The translations under genes were made by a program, and so were the position numbers. A model generated the notes under the pieces. The model was not told the DNA's origin and did not search any database. It saw nothing but the letters and a program-made list of their open reading frames with translations. Below, piece by piece: positions 16,573 to 24,168 of a stretch of DNA of 32,068 nt. Each line of letters opens with the position of its first letter. Positions within the stretch are counted from its first letter, which is position 1. This DNA comes from a bacterium (GTDB lineage: Bacteria > Chloroflexota > Dormibacteria > Aeolococcales > Bog-877): NCBI GenBank assembly GCA_021802045.1, contig JAKABB010000023.1, forward strand, positions 1-32,068, in the 5' to 3' direction.

Positions 16573-17121
16573 TCAGCCGTCGACGCGGCCGAGGAGCAGC
16601 GGGAGTTCGGCGGGCAGGGCGTACCGCATCACCGACCGGGTGAAGGCGCCCCCGCCCAGAATCGGCTGGGCCAATGGCGAGCTGTGCACGGCCGAGGCGA
16701 CCAGCACCCGGCTCGGTGGCAGCAGGCCGCCCCCGGCGGACGCCGCCCCGACCGCCAGGGCCACGGTGATCCAGGTCCCGCACACGAGGAAGGCGGACAG
16801 GCCGCCGGCCACGAGTCCCAGGACCCGGTCCCCGGCGACCACCAGCAACCGGCGCAGCTGGTCCCGGTACAGGTAGGTGATGATCTCGCCGATCACCCAC
16901 CCGAGCAACCCCAGGCCGCAGACGGTGATCCCCGACCAGTACAGCGGGTCCAGCCCGAAGTCCCGCCCGAAGAAGCTGGTGCCGGCGGTGGCCCCTCCCA
17001 GGAGCGTGCCGCCGTAGAAGAAGGCGAAGGGCAGGAGGCGGCGGAGCAGTCCGAAGCGCCAGCCGCAGTAGAGGCTGACCGCGAAGACGACCACGATCAC
17101 GACCCCGATGATGAAGCTCAT
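16573..17121 (-). CDS. CvpA-family integral membrane protein
   Basis: A 182-residue protein with about four hydrophobic segments (about 2-18, 28-47, 60-83, 100-127). It matches the general pattern of the CvpA/colicin-V-production family: short N-terminal TM, a Gly-rich second helix and a third helix. Homologues are needed for colicin V export or for envelope stress resistance, but the molecular role is not settled. The ATG at 17121 overlaps the pheT stop as ATGA, so it is translationally coupled to pheT. CvpA-like genes commonly follow pheT in Gram-positive bacteria. The family assignment is by topology and context rather than a diagnostic motif. Confidence 0.7.
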   Translation of the reverse strand: MSFIIGVVIVVVFAVSLYCGWRFGLLRRLLPFAFFYGGTLLGGATAGTSFFGRDFGLDPLYWSGITVCGLGLLGWVIGEIITYLYRDQLRRLLVVAGDRVLGLVAGGLSAFLVCGTWITVALAVGAASAGGGLLPPSRVLVASAVHSSPLAQPILGGGAFTRSVMRYALPAELPLLLGRVDG

Positions 17122-19544
17122 CCCCCCTCCCTCAGACGGGCACCGGCAGCCAGCGACAGGATGGTGACGACGCGATCTCGCACAGCATGCGCCTCCGCAC
17201 CGGTCAGGGTGCGCGTGGGGTCTCGCAGGACGAGCCGGAAAGTCCACCCCTTGTGGGCCGGACCCAAGCGGGCGTCAGTGTACTCGTCGAGCAGGCGGAT
17301 CGACTCAAGTTGAGGCAGGTCGCCGGCGCGGACGGCCCGCAGCGCCACCCCCAGGGCGGCCCGCTCGCCCACCACCACGCTGAGGTCCTCCACCACCGCC
17401 GGGGTGCGGGCCACGGGGTGGACCCGCGGCACCCGCCCGCCGTCCTGGAGCCAACCGTCGCACCGGAGCTCGGCGGCCACCACCCGCCCGCGCAGATCGA
17501 AGGACGCCGCGACGCCCTCGTCCACCTCCCCGGCGACCCCCAGCCACCGCCCCGCGGCGCTCAGGTGGACACAGCGGGACGCGTGCCAGCCGGGCTCGCC
17601 CCCCTCGACGGGCTGGAACTCCAGGGGGCTCAATCCCACCCGCTCCCCGATCAGGGCCAGGACGGCCAGGAGCCGGCGCAGTCGCTCCGCCGCCTCCACC
17701 GCGCCGCCGCCCGGCACATGGTCGACGAGGGCGGCCAGCAGCGGCTCCGTGGGCTGGTCCGGGCCGGCCGGGCCCCAGAAGGCGTGACCGATCTCGACCA
17801 GCCGCGTGCGCTCCAGGGAGCGGGCCTGGTTGCGGGCGCAGCTCTCCAGCAGCCCCGGCAGGCAGCTCACCCGCAGCCAGGCCCACTGCGGCCCCAGGGC
17901 ATTGCGCAGGGGCACCGGCGCCTGCCCCCGTCCCGCACCCGGCAGGCGCCGCCCCACGGCCTCGGCCTGGAAGCTGTAGGTGATGGCCTCGTCGAACCCC
18001 GCGGCGCAGGCGACGTCGAGGGCCAGCCCGGCCCCGCGCGGGGCTGGGGCCAGGGCACCGACAGCCTGCCGCCGGCCGGGGAGAGTGGCCGGGACCTGGT
18101 CGTACCCCACCACCCGGCCGACCTCCTCCACCAGGTCCTCGGGGATGGCGACGTCGAGTCGGTCCGGCGGCGGGCTGGCCGCCAGCCGGCCGTCCGCCAC
18201 CGTCACGGTGAACTCCAGGCTACGCAGGGCCGCCGCCGCCCGCTCCAGGGACAGCGGCAGCCCCAGCGCCCCCGCCAGCCGGGCCCCGTCGATGATCACC
18301 GGTGGCGCCGGCGGCCGCCGGCCCGGATAGGCCTCGACCGGGCCCGGGTGGAGCTGCGCCCCGGTGATCTGGTCCAGCAGCCGCAGGAAGCGGGCGCTGC
18401 CGACCTCGGGCAGGGTCGGGGCCAACTGGCGCTCGAAGCGGGCCGAGGCCTCGGTGCGCAGCCCCAGCCGGCGCGCGCTGGCACGCACGGTGGTGCCCGC
18501 GAAGCAGGCCGCCTCCAGCAGGATCGCGGCGGTGTCCGGGTCGACCGCGGTGCCGGCCCCGCCCTGGACCCCGGCCAGCCCGACCGGACGGTCCGCGGCC
18601 GTGATGACCAGGACCTCGGGCCCCAGGCGGCGCGTGACCCCGTCGAGCCCGGTCAGCTCCTCGTCGGACCGGCCACGGCGCACCCCGACGGCGACCGGCG
18701 CCGCCCCGCCGCCCATCTTGCTCCAGTCGAAGGTGTGCAGCGGCTGGCCCACGTCGAGCATCACGTAGTTGGCGATGTCCACCACCGGGTGCAGCGGGCG
18801 CTGCCCCACCGCCCGCAGACGCTGGGCCATCCACGCCGGGGTCGTGGCTCGGCCGATCCCGGTCACCAGCTCCGCCCGGTACCGCCGGCAGTCGCCGGGG
18901 TCCGCGACCTCCAGCGTCACGCGCTCCGCCGCGGGCGTCCCGGCGCGAGCCGGCAGGCGCAGGTCGGGGGGGCGCAGCGGCCGCCCGAGCGCGGCCGCCA
19001 GCTCCCGGGCCACCCCGGCGTGGTGGAGGCAGTCCGGGCGGTTGGCGGTGACCTCCAGCTCCAGGACGCGGTCGGGCGGGAAGACCGCGCTCAGCGGGGC
19101 CCCGACCTCGGCCGCGCCCTCATCGAGGAGGAGGATGCCCTCGTGGTCGTCGCCCAGCCGGAGCTCGTCCGGGGCGCAGAGCATGCCGCGGCTCTCGTGG
19201 CCCCGCATCCGCCGGACCGCCAGGCGCAGCCCGTCGGGCAGCACCGCACCCGGCGGGGCCCAGGGCACCAGGGCCCCCGGGTGCAGGTTCTGAGCCCCGC
19301 AGACGACAGGCACCGGCTCGGCTCCGCCGCCGTCGACGTCGACGTCGACCAGCCACAGGTGGTCGCTGCCGGGCATGCGGCGCAGGCCGGCGACGCGGGC
19401 CACCCGGACCTCGGCCAGGCCCTGGCCGACCTCCCGCACCTGCTTGACCTCGGTGCCGGTGAGGGTCAGGCGCTCGACCAGCCGCGCGCTGGGGACGTCC
19501 TGGCAATCGACGTAGTCCTGGAGCCAGGCGACGCTGACCAGCAT
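17118..19544 (-). CDS. pheT: Phenylalanyl-tRNA synthetase beta subunit
   Basis: Editing and tRNA-binding subunit of the alpha2-beta2 enzyme, 808 residues. It opens [14 protein letters not shown] tRNA-binding (EMAP-like) domain spans about 39-150, with VARVAGLRRMPGSDHLWLV and VVCGAQNL. The B3/B4 editing domain follows (about 205-385, with HPVVDIANYVMLDVGQPLH), then B5 (about 400-470), the catalytic-like core and a C-terminal FDX-ACB anticodon-binding domain (about 715-808, RVHPVARTPAVVEDLSVVV). The ATG at 19544 overlaps the pheS stop as TGATG. All domains appear complete. Confidence 0.97.
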   Translation of the reverse strand: MLVSVAWLQDYVDCQDVPSARLVERLTLTGTEVKQVREVGQGLAEVRVARVAGLRRMPGSDHLWLVDVDVDGGGAEPVPVVCGAQNLHPGALVPWAPPGAVLPDGLRLAVRRMRGHESRGMLCAPDELRLGDDHEGILLLDEGAAEVGAPLSAVFPPDRVLELEVTANRPDCLHHAGVARELAAALGRPLRPPDLRLPARAGTPAAERVTLEVADPGDCRRYRAELVTGIGRATTPAWMAQRLRAVGQRPLHPVVDIANYVMLDVGQPLHTFDWSKMGGGAAPVAVGVRRGRSDEELTGLDGVTRRLGPEVLVITAADRPVGLAGVQGGAGTAVDPDTAAILLEAACFAGTTVRASARRLGLRTEASARFERQLAPTLPEVGSARFLRLLDQITGAQLHPGPVEAYPGRRPPAPPVIIDGARLAGALGLPLSLERAAAALRSLEFTVTVADGRLAASPPPDRLDVAIPEDLVEEVGRVVGYDQVPATLPGRRQAVGALAPAPRGAGLALDVACAAGFDEAITYSFQAEAVGRRLPGAGRGQAPVPLRNALGPQWAWLRVSCLPGLLESCARNQARSLERTRLVEIGHAFWGPAGPDQPTEPLLAALVDHVPGGGAVEAAERLRRLLAVLALIGERVGLSPLEFQPVEGGEPGWHASRCVHLSAAGRWLGVAGEVDEGVAASFDLRGRVVAAELRCDGWLQDGGRVPRVHPVARTPAVVEDLSVVVGERAALGVALRAVRAGDLPQLESIRLLDEYTDARLGPAHKGWTFRLVLRDPTRTLTGAEAHAVRDRVVTILSLAAGARLREGG

Positions 19545-20565
19545 CAGATCTGCCGCAGGAAGCGGAGGTCGTTCTCGTACAGGTCGCGGCCGTCGGCGAT
19601 CCCGTACTTCAGCATGGCGATGCGGTCGGGGCCCATCCCGAAGGCGAAGCCGCTGTACCGATCTGGGTCGACGCGGCCGTTGCGCAGCACCTGGGGATGG
19701 ACCATGCCGGCGCCCAGGATCTCGATCCACCCGCTGCTGCCGCAGACGCGGCAGCCCGCGCCCCCGCAGAGGAAGCAGGAGACGTCCACCTCGATGCTGG
19801 GCTCGGTGAAGGGGAAGTAGCTGGGCCGCAGCCGGATGGCCCGGTCCGGACCGAACATCGAGCGGCTGAAGTACTCCAGGGTCCCCTTCAGGTCGGAGAA
19901 GCTGATCCCCTCGTCGACGCACAGCCCCTCCACCTGGTGGAACATCGGGAAGTGGGTGGCGTCGGGGTTGTCGCGACGGAAGACCCGCCCCGGGGTGATC
20001 ACCCGCAGCGGCGGCGGCTGGGCCCACATGGCGCGGATCTGGGCGGGAGACGTCTGGGTGCGCAGGAGCAGGGTCTCGGTCAGGTAGAAGGTGTCCTGGG
20101 TGTCCCGGGCGGGGTGCTCGGGGGGGATGTTGAGGAGCTGGAAGTTCACCTCGTCCAGCTCGACCTCGGGCCCCTCGACCACCCGGTAGCCGAGCTGGGC
20201 GAAGATCGCCTCCACCTCTCGCTGGATGCGGGTCGAGGGGTGCAGGTGGCCCAGTTCCAGGGAGACCGCGGGGTCGCTCAGGTCCAGCCACTCGGCCTCA
20301 GCCGCCTGCGCCCGGGTGGTCTGCAGCAGCGCCGACCGGCGCTCGGCCAGGGCCTGCTCGATCTCCGCCTTGGCCGCGTTGAAGGCCCGGCCCATCGGGC
20401 CCCGCTCCTGGTCCGGGAGGCGACCGATGCTGGCGGCGGCCACGGTGAGCTCCCCGTCCCTCCGGGCCAGGTAGCGCAGCCGCACCGCCTCCACGCCCTC
20501 CAGGTCGACGGCGGCCGCGACCTCGGCCCGGGCGGTCGCGGCGAGCCCCGCCAGGGACTCCGGTC

Positions 20566-20569
<4 letters not shown>
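19544..20569 (-). CDS. pheS: Phenylalanyl-tRNA synthetase alpha subunit
   Basis: Catalytic subunit, class II, 341 residues. The N-terminal coiled coil (about 1-95) is followed by the catalytic domain with motif 1 [21 protein letters not shown], the DTFYL segment, motif 2 [23 protein letters not shown] and motif 3 [16 protein letters not shown]. The cysteine-rich insertion [20 protein letters not shown], common in bacterial PheS, is present. The GTG at 20569 overlaps the rplT stop as GTGA. It lies in the conserved infC-rpmI-rplT-pheS-pheT order. Confidence 0.97.
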
Positions 20570-20928
<359 letters not shown>

Positions 20929-20931
20929 GGC

Positions 20932-21135
20932 TCAGGCCCCCAACTTGGGCGCGTCGCGGCGGATGGCGGCCAGATCCCCACCGGCCACCGGCTGGGGGCG
21001 GGCGAAGTTGCGCTTCCGCTTGGCGGACTTGTGCTCCAGCATGTGCGACTGGAAGGCACTGCGCCGCATGACCTTACCGGTCCCCGTCACCCGGAAGCGC
21101 TTCTGGGTTCCCTTGTGCGTCCGAATCTTTGGCAT
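20932..21135 (-). CDS. rpmI: 50S ribosomal protein L35
   Basis: Small basic 50S protein of 67 residues. It opens [22 protein letters not shown] and has the typical [14 protein letters not shown] segment. The ATG at 21135 is preceded by GGGAGGG about 11 nt upstream. Its first 20 codons overlap the 3' end of infC, which runs on to 21074 in another frame. This overlap of 62 nt is unusually long for the infC-rpmI pair. rplT follows after 3 nt. Confidence 0.97.
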   Translation of the reverse strand: MPKIRTHKGTQKRFRVTGTGKVMRRSAFQSHMLEHKSAKRKRNFARPQPVAGGDLAAIRRDAPKLGA

Positions 21136-21679
21136 TACTCGCCGGCCCTCCCTTGGCCGCCCGTTTCTGGATGGGGTTGAGGATCATGATCATGTTGCGC
21201 CCCTCGACCAGCGGCTGGCGCTCGACCGTGGCCAGGTCCTTGGCCTCGCTGGCGATCCGCAGGAGCTGCTTGCGCCCGATCTCCTGATGGACCACCTCGC
21301 GGCCGCGGAACATGATGGTCAGCTTGACCTTGTCGCCTTCCTCCAGGAAGTGTCGCACATACCCGTACTTGGTCTGGAAGTCATGCTCGGAGATCTTGGG
21401 CCTAAGCTTCATCTCCTTGAGCCGGATGACGTTGTGCTCCCGCCGGGAGTCCTTCTCCTTCTTCAGCGCCTCGAACTTGTAGCGGCCGTAGTCCATCAGC
21501 CGGCAGACCGGTGGCTGCGCCTGGGGCGCGATCTCCACCAGATCGAGCTCCCGCTCCTGGGCCAGGCGCTGGGCCTCCTGCACCGTGACGATGCCGAGCG
21601 CTTCCTCGGTCGTGCCGTCGAAGAGACGGACCTGGGCGATACGGATCTGGTCGTTGACGCGCAACTCGCGAAACGCTAT
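21074..21679 (-). CDS. infC: Translation initiation factor IF-3 (AUA start codon)
   Basis: Binds the 30S subunit, prevents subunit joining and proofreads the start codon. Family motifs: RVNDQIR (about 7-13), VDLVEI-like [20 protein letters not shown] (about 46-65), [18 protein letters not shown] (about 110-127) and MIMILNP. No ATG or GTG lies at the N-terminus. An ATA at 21679 has a perfect GGAGGA (21692-21687) 7 nt upstream and places the start 6 residues before the conserved RVNDQIR. A TTG at 21664 lacks a usable ribosome-binding site. AUU/AUC/AUA starts allow IF-3 to repress its own synthesis. The product is 201 residues, with a polar tail of about 27 residues that overlaps rpmI by 62 nt. 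Confidence 0.93.
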   Translation of the reverse strand: MAFRELRVNDQIRIAQVRLFDGTTEEALGIVTVQEAQRLAQERELDLVEIAPQAQPPVCRLMDYGRYKFEALKKEKDSRREHNVIRLKEMKLRPKISEHDFQTKYGYVRHFLEEGDKVKLTIMFRGREVVHQEIGRKQLLRIASEAKDLATVERQPLVEGRNMIMILNPIQKRAAKGGPASNAKDSDAQGNPEALPGDGDR

Positions 21680-21686
21680 GGACGGG

Positions 21687-21692
21687 TCCTCC
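21687..21692 (-). promoter_or_regulatory. Shine-Dalgarno site that fixes the infC AUA start
   Basis: GGAGGA on the minus strand, 7 nt upstream of ATA 21679-21677 and 22 nt upstream of the in-frame TTG. Upstream lies a GCGCGC inverted repeat with 3-nt loop (21703-21708 and 21712-21717). Confidence 0.8.
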
Positions 21693-21731
21693 GACTGCGG
21701 TGGCGCGCTTGGCGCGCGGGTGCGAGCCGTG

Positions 21732-21740
21732 ATCCTACCA
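21732..21740 (-). promoter_or_regulatory. Candidate extended -10 promoter of infC
   Basis: TGGTAGGAT on the minus strand fits TGn plus TANNNT. It lies 53 nt upstream of the infC start and directly after the thrS stop. No -35 is apparent. It would give infC-rpmI-rplT its own start about 46 nt upstream of the ATA. Confidence 0.4.
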
Positions 21741-21751
21741 TCTTGCCCGCC

Positions 21752-23497
21752 CTATCCCCGCCGCTGGGCCTCCACCCGCAGCCGCTCCGCCAGGGCCTCG
21801 ACCGCCAGCGACGCCTGCACCTTGGTGCGGGTGTCCCGCAGGCTGACGCTGCCGGCGGCCACCTCCCGCTGCCCGATGATCCCCAGGTAGGGGATCTTCT
21901 GCAGCTCCCCCTGGCGGATCTTGAGCTGCATGCGCTCCCCCGGGTGGTCGGGGACGTCCACCCGCAGGCCGGCGGCCCGCAGGCGCTCGGCCACCGTCCG
22001 CGCGTACGGCAGCTGCTCGTCGCCGACGGTGATCAGGCGGCACTGGACCGGGGCCAGCCAGAGGGGGAAGGCTCCGGCGTAGTGCTCGATCAGGACCCCC
22101 AGGAAGCGCTCCAGCGACCCCAGGAGGGTGCGGTGGACCATGAGGGGCCGGTGGGGGGTGCCGTCGGCGCCGATGTACTCCAGCTGGAAGTTCTCCGGCT
22201 GGATGAAGTCGAACTGGATGGTGGCGCACTGCCAGGGCCGGTCCAGGGCGTCGCGCACGTACAGGCTGATCTTGGGCCCGTAGAAGGCGCCGCCCCCCGG
22301 GTCCAGGCGATGCTCCAGCCCCTCCGTATCCAGGACCTGGCGCAGCACCGCCTCGGCCGCCGCCCACTGCTCGGCGCTCCCCGCCGCCTTCTCGGGTCGG
22401 GTGCTCAGCTCCACCAGCAGGTCGCGGAAGCCGAACACCGCCAGCATCTCCCGGGAGAAGGCGACCGCCCGACGGACCTCCTCCGGCATCTGCTCCGGGG
22501 TGCAGAAGAGGTGGGCGTCGTCCTGGGTGAAGCCCCGCACCCGCAGGAGCCCGTGCAGGACGCCGCTGCGCTCGTTGCGGTAGACCGTGCCCAGCTCGGC
22601 CAGGCGCAGGGGCAGCTCACGGTAGCTGCGCATCCGGGAGCGGTAGATCAGGATGTGGAAGGGGCAGTTCATCGGCTTCAGCCGGTAGGGCACGCCGTCG
22701 ACGTCCACCGGCCCGTACATGTCGTCGGCGAAGAACTGCAGGTGGGTGCTGGTGGCCCACAGCTGCTCGCGGGCGACATGGGGGCTGTAGACGAGCTGGT
22801 ACCCCCCCGCCTGGTGGGCGGCCCGCCAGTGGTCCTCGACCAGGGAGCGGACCATGGCCCCGTTGGGGTGCCAGAGGATCAGCCCCCCGCCGAGCTCCTC
22901 CCCGGTCGAGAATAGGTCCAGCTCCCGCCCGAGACGGCGGTGGTCGCGGCGCTCCGCCTCGGCCAGGCGCTGGAGGTGGGCCTCCAGCTCCGCCGCCGTG
23001 AGCCAGGCGGTGCCGTAGATCCGCTGCAGCATCGGCCGCCGCTCGTCGCCCCGCCAGTAGGCCCCCGCCGGGTGCAGCAGGCGGAAGGCCGGGATCGCGC
23101 CGGCGTCGGGGACGTGCGGGCCCCGGCAGAGGTCGAAGAAGTCCCCGGTGCGGTAGCAGGTGATGCGCTCGTCCGCGGGCAGCGCCTCGATGATCTCCAC
23201 CTTGAAGCGCTGGCCGGAGCGGCGGAACGCCTCCAGGGCCTCCTCGCGCCCCAGCTCGACCCGCTCGAAGGCCGGCCGCCGGCTGGCGATCTCCCGCATC
23301 CGGGCCTCGATCGGGGGCAGGTCCTCGGCGCTGAGGCGGCGGTCGCCGGGCAGCAGGAAGTCGTAGTAGAAGCCGTCGGCGATGGCGGGGCCGATGGCGT
23401 ACTCCGCGCCGGGGAACAGCTCACAGACCGCCGCCGCCATCAGGTGGGCGGCGCTGTGGCGCAGGGTCTCCAGCTCCTCCGGAGCGGGCGTGGGCAT
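21752..23497 (-). CDS. thrS: Threonyl-tRNA synthetase without TGS domain
   Basis: Class II synthetase for tRNA-Thr, 581 residues against about 640 in E. coli. The N-terminal TGS domain is missing. The protein begins directly at the SAD editing domain with HSAAH (H14, H18) and CRGPH (C124, H128), the four metal-site residues of editing. The catalytic core has the zinc-ligand Cys in MNCPFH (C278), motif 2 VYRNERSGVLHGLLRVRGFTQDDAH and motif 3 near MVHRTLLGSLERFLGVLIEHYAG. A C-terminal anticodon-binding domain follows. The ATG at 23497 has no Shine-Dalgarno sequence. A TACAAT hexamer ends 9 nt upstream, so the mRNA may be almost leaderless. Confidence 0.96.
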   Translation of the reverse strand: MPTPAPEELETLRHSAAHLMAAAVCELFPGAEYAIGPAIADGFYYDFLLPGDRRLSAEDLPPIEARMREIASRRPAFERVELGREEALEAFRRSGQRFKVEIIEALPADERITCYRTGDFFDLCRGPHVPDAGAIPAFRLLHPAGAYWRGDERRPMLQRIYGTAWLTAAELEAHLQRLAEAERRDHRRLGRELDLFSTGEELGGGLILWHPNGAMVRSLVEDHWRAAHQAGGYQLVYSPHVAREQLWATSTHLQFFADDMYGPVDVDGVPYRLKPMNCPFHILIYRSRMRSYRELPLRLAELGTVYRNERSGVLHGLLRVRGFTQDDAHLFCTPEQMPEEVRRAVAFSREMLAVFGFRDLLVELSTRPEKAAGSAEQWAAAEAVLRQVLDTEGLEHRLDPGGGAFYGPKISLYVRDALDRPWQCATIQFDFIQPENFQLEYIGADGTPHRPLMVHRTLLGSLERFLGVLIEHYAGAFPLWLAPVQCRLITVGDEQLPYARTVAERLRAAGLRVDVPDHPGERMQLKIRQGELQKIPYLGIIGQREVAAGSVSLRDTRTKVQASLAVEALAERLRVEAQRRG

Positions 23498-23506
23498 GGT
23501 GGGCCG

Positions 23507-23512
23507 ATTGTA
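23507..23512 (-). promoter_or_regulatory. Candidate -10 of thrS
   Basis: TACAAT on the minus strand, 9 nt before the thrS ATG, predicting a start point around 23500 and a leader of only a few nt. The -35 position is occupied by G5 tracts instead of a hexamer. Confidence 0.5.
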
Positions 23513-23521
23513 CGAGCCCGG

Positions 23522-23547
23522 CCCCCGACCCCCGGCCCCCGGCCCCC
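23522..23547 (-). other. Perfect four-tract G-quadruplex motif
   Basis: On the minus strand four GGGGG tracts are separated by exactly 2 nt each (23547-23543, 23540-23536, 23533-23529, 23526-23522). This fits G5N2G5N2G5N2G5. It lies between the divergent -10 elements of thrS (23512-23507) and tRNA-Val (23562-23567), at the -35 distance from both. Confidence 0.85.
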
Positions 23548-23561
23548 GGCGCGGGCGGCCG

Positions 23562-23567
23562 TATAAT
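23562..23567 (+). promoter_or_regulatory. -10 element of tRNA-Val
   Basis: A perfect TATAAT, 19 nt upstream of the mature tRNA 5' end, predicting a start near 23574. The -35 distance falls in the C-tracts opposite the G-quadruplex motif. No TTGACA-like hexamer is seen. Confidence 0.6.
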
Positions 23568-23586
23568 GCCCCCGCCACGGGCGGCC

Positions 23587-23660
23587 GGGCGCATAGCTCA
23601 GGTGGTTAGAGCGCTACCCTGACACGGTAGAGGTCCCAGGTTCGACTCCTGGTGCGCCCA
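23587..23660 (+). tRNA. tRNA-Val (anticodon GAC)
   Basis: A 74-nt cloverleaf. The acceptor stem is GGGCGCA / TGCGCCC with discriminator A at 23660. The D arm contains AGCTCAGGTGGTTAGAGC. The anticodon stem CTACC/GGTAG encloses loop CTGACAC with anticodon GAC, reading GUC valine codons. The T arm is CCAGG-TTCGACT-CCTGG. CCA is not encoded. It is the only tRNA in the window, divergent from thrS. An inverted repeat GGCGCC-N6-GGCGCC follows at 23662-23679, without a T-run. Confidence 0.97.
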
Positions 23661-23785
23661 CGGCGCCGCGGCTGGCGCCACCGCCGGGATGTGCACCCTG
23701 TCCACACCTGCGGTGGGGAAAATGGGGATAACCGTTGATCGGCCGGTGCGCAGAATTCCTGCATGAATACTGGGAAGAAATCCCC
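23661..23785. other. Non-coding stretch with DnaA-box-like 9-mers
   Basis: No gene. CTGTCCACA at 23698-23706 differs at one position from the high-GC DnaA box TTGTCCACA. TGGGGATAA at 23723-23731 is TTATCCCCA on the minus strand, one mismatch from TTATCCACA. TGGGGAAAA (23714-23722) is a weaker third copy directly abutting it. The stretch is clearly less GC-rich than its surroundings. Further short inverted repeats are ATTC-N6-GAAT (23755-23768) and GGGA-N5-TCCC just upstream of the next -35. Confidence 0.4.
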
Positions 23786-23816
23786 TTGACAGGCTCGCGA
23801 AGATGGGGGGTATGAT
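23786..23816 (+). promoter_or_regulatory. Promoter of the small zinc-finger gene (leaderless)
   Basis: A perfect -35 TTGACA (23786-23791), 19-nt spacer and TATGAT (23811-23816). The predicted start at 23823-23824 coincides with a GTG codon at 23824, the likely translation start, so the mRNA would have no leader. Confidence 0.65.
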
Positions 23817-23823
23817 CCCTGCC

Positions 23824-24111
23824 GTGCCCGTTCGGTCCCGCCCCCGCGCCCCCGCGCCCCCCCCGCGGCAGTGCGCTCGGATCGGATGCCAGAACCTGGT
23901 GCACAAGCCCACCGCGCGCTACTGCAGCGTCCGCTGCAGCAGCCTCGACCCCAACCGCCGGGCCCGCCTGCGGGCCGGGGCCCAGCGGGGACGGGTCCTG
24001 CCCATGGCCCACCAGCTCACCCTCAACTTCGATGCCGCCGAGGCCGACCTGGCAAACCTGGCTGCGGCCCGGGAGGACGTCCCCGCCGGCCTGGCCCGGC
24101 TGGTGGTGTAG
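23824..24111 (+). CDS. Small four-cysteine zinc-finger-like protein
   Basis: A 95-residue product of unknown function. It starts with a basic Pro/Arg-rich stretch (1-15), then C17-x4-C22-x11-C34-x3-C38, a spacing suited to binding one zinc ion. A basic patch follows (DPNRRARLRAGAQRGR, 42-57). The C-terminal helix begins after QLTLNF (64-69), which resembles the hexameric beta-clamp-binding consensus QLxLx(L/F). I prefer the GTG at 23824 because it sits exactly at the predicted transcription start. ATG codons at 23803 and 23812 lie upstream of that start, one inside the -10. The presence of a strong promoter, the Cys pattern and its plus-strand orientation among minus-strand genes support a real gene. 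It is convergent with the zinc-ribbon gene at 24169. Confidence 0.7.
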   Translation: MPVRSRPRAPAPPPRQCARIGCQNLVHKPTARYCSVRCSSLDPNRRARLRAGAQRGRVLPMAHQLTLNFDAAEADLANLAAAREDVPAGLARLVV

Positions 24112-24168
24112 GGCGCCCGGGGCCCACCGCCGGCCGGCCCGGCGACGCGGCGCGACCGGTTCGGCGGC

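Noticed and set aside
17187-19820. Long plus-strand open frame opposite pheT
   Set aside because: Same reason: shadow of pheT without a start signal or protein-like composition. Similar shadows lie opposite infB, secDF, ruvB, thrS and the MFS gene.
23661-23785. Chromosomal replication origin
   Set aside because: Only three imperfect DnaA-box-like 9-mers in about 35 bp, no dnaA/dnaN nearby and no AT-rich unwinding element.
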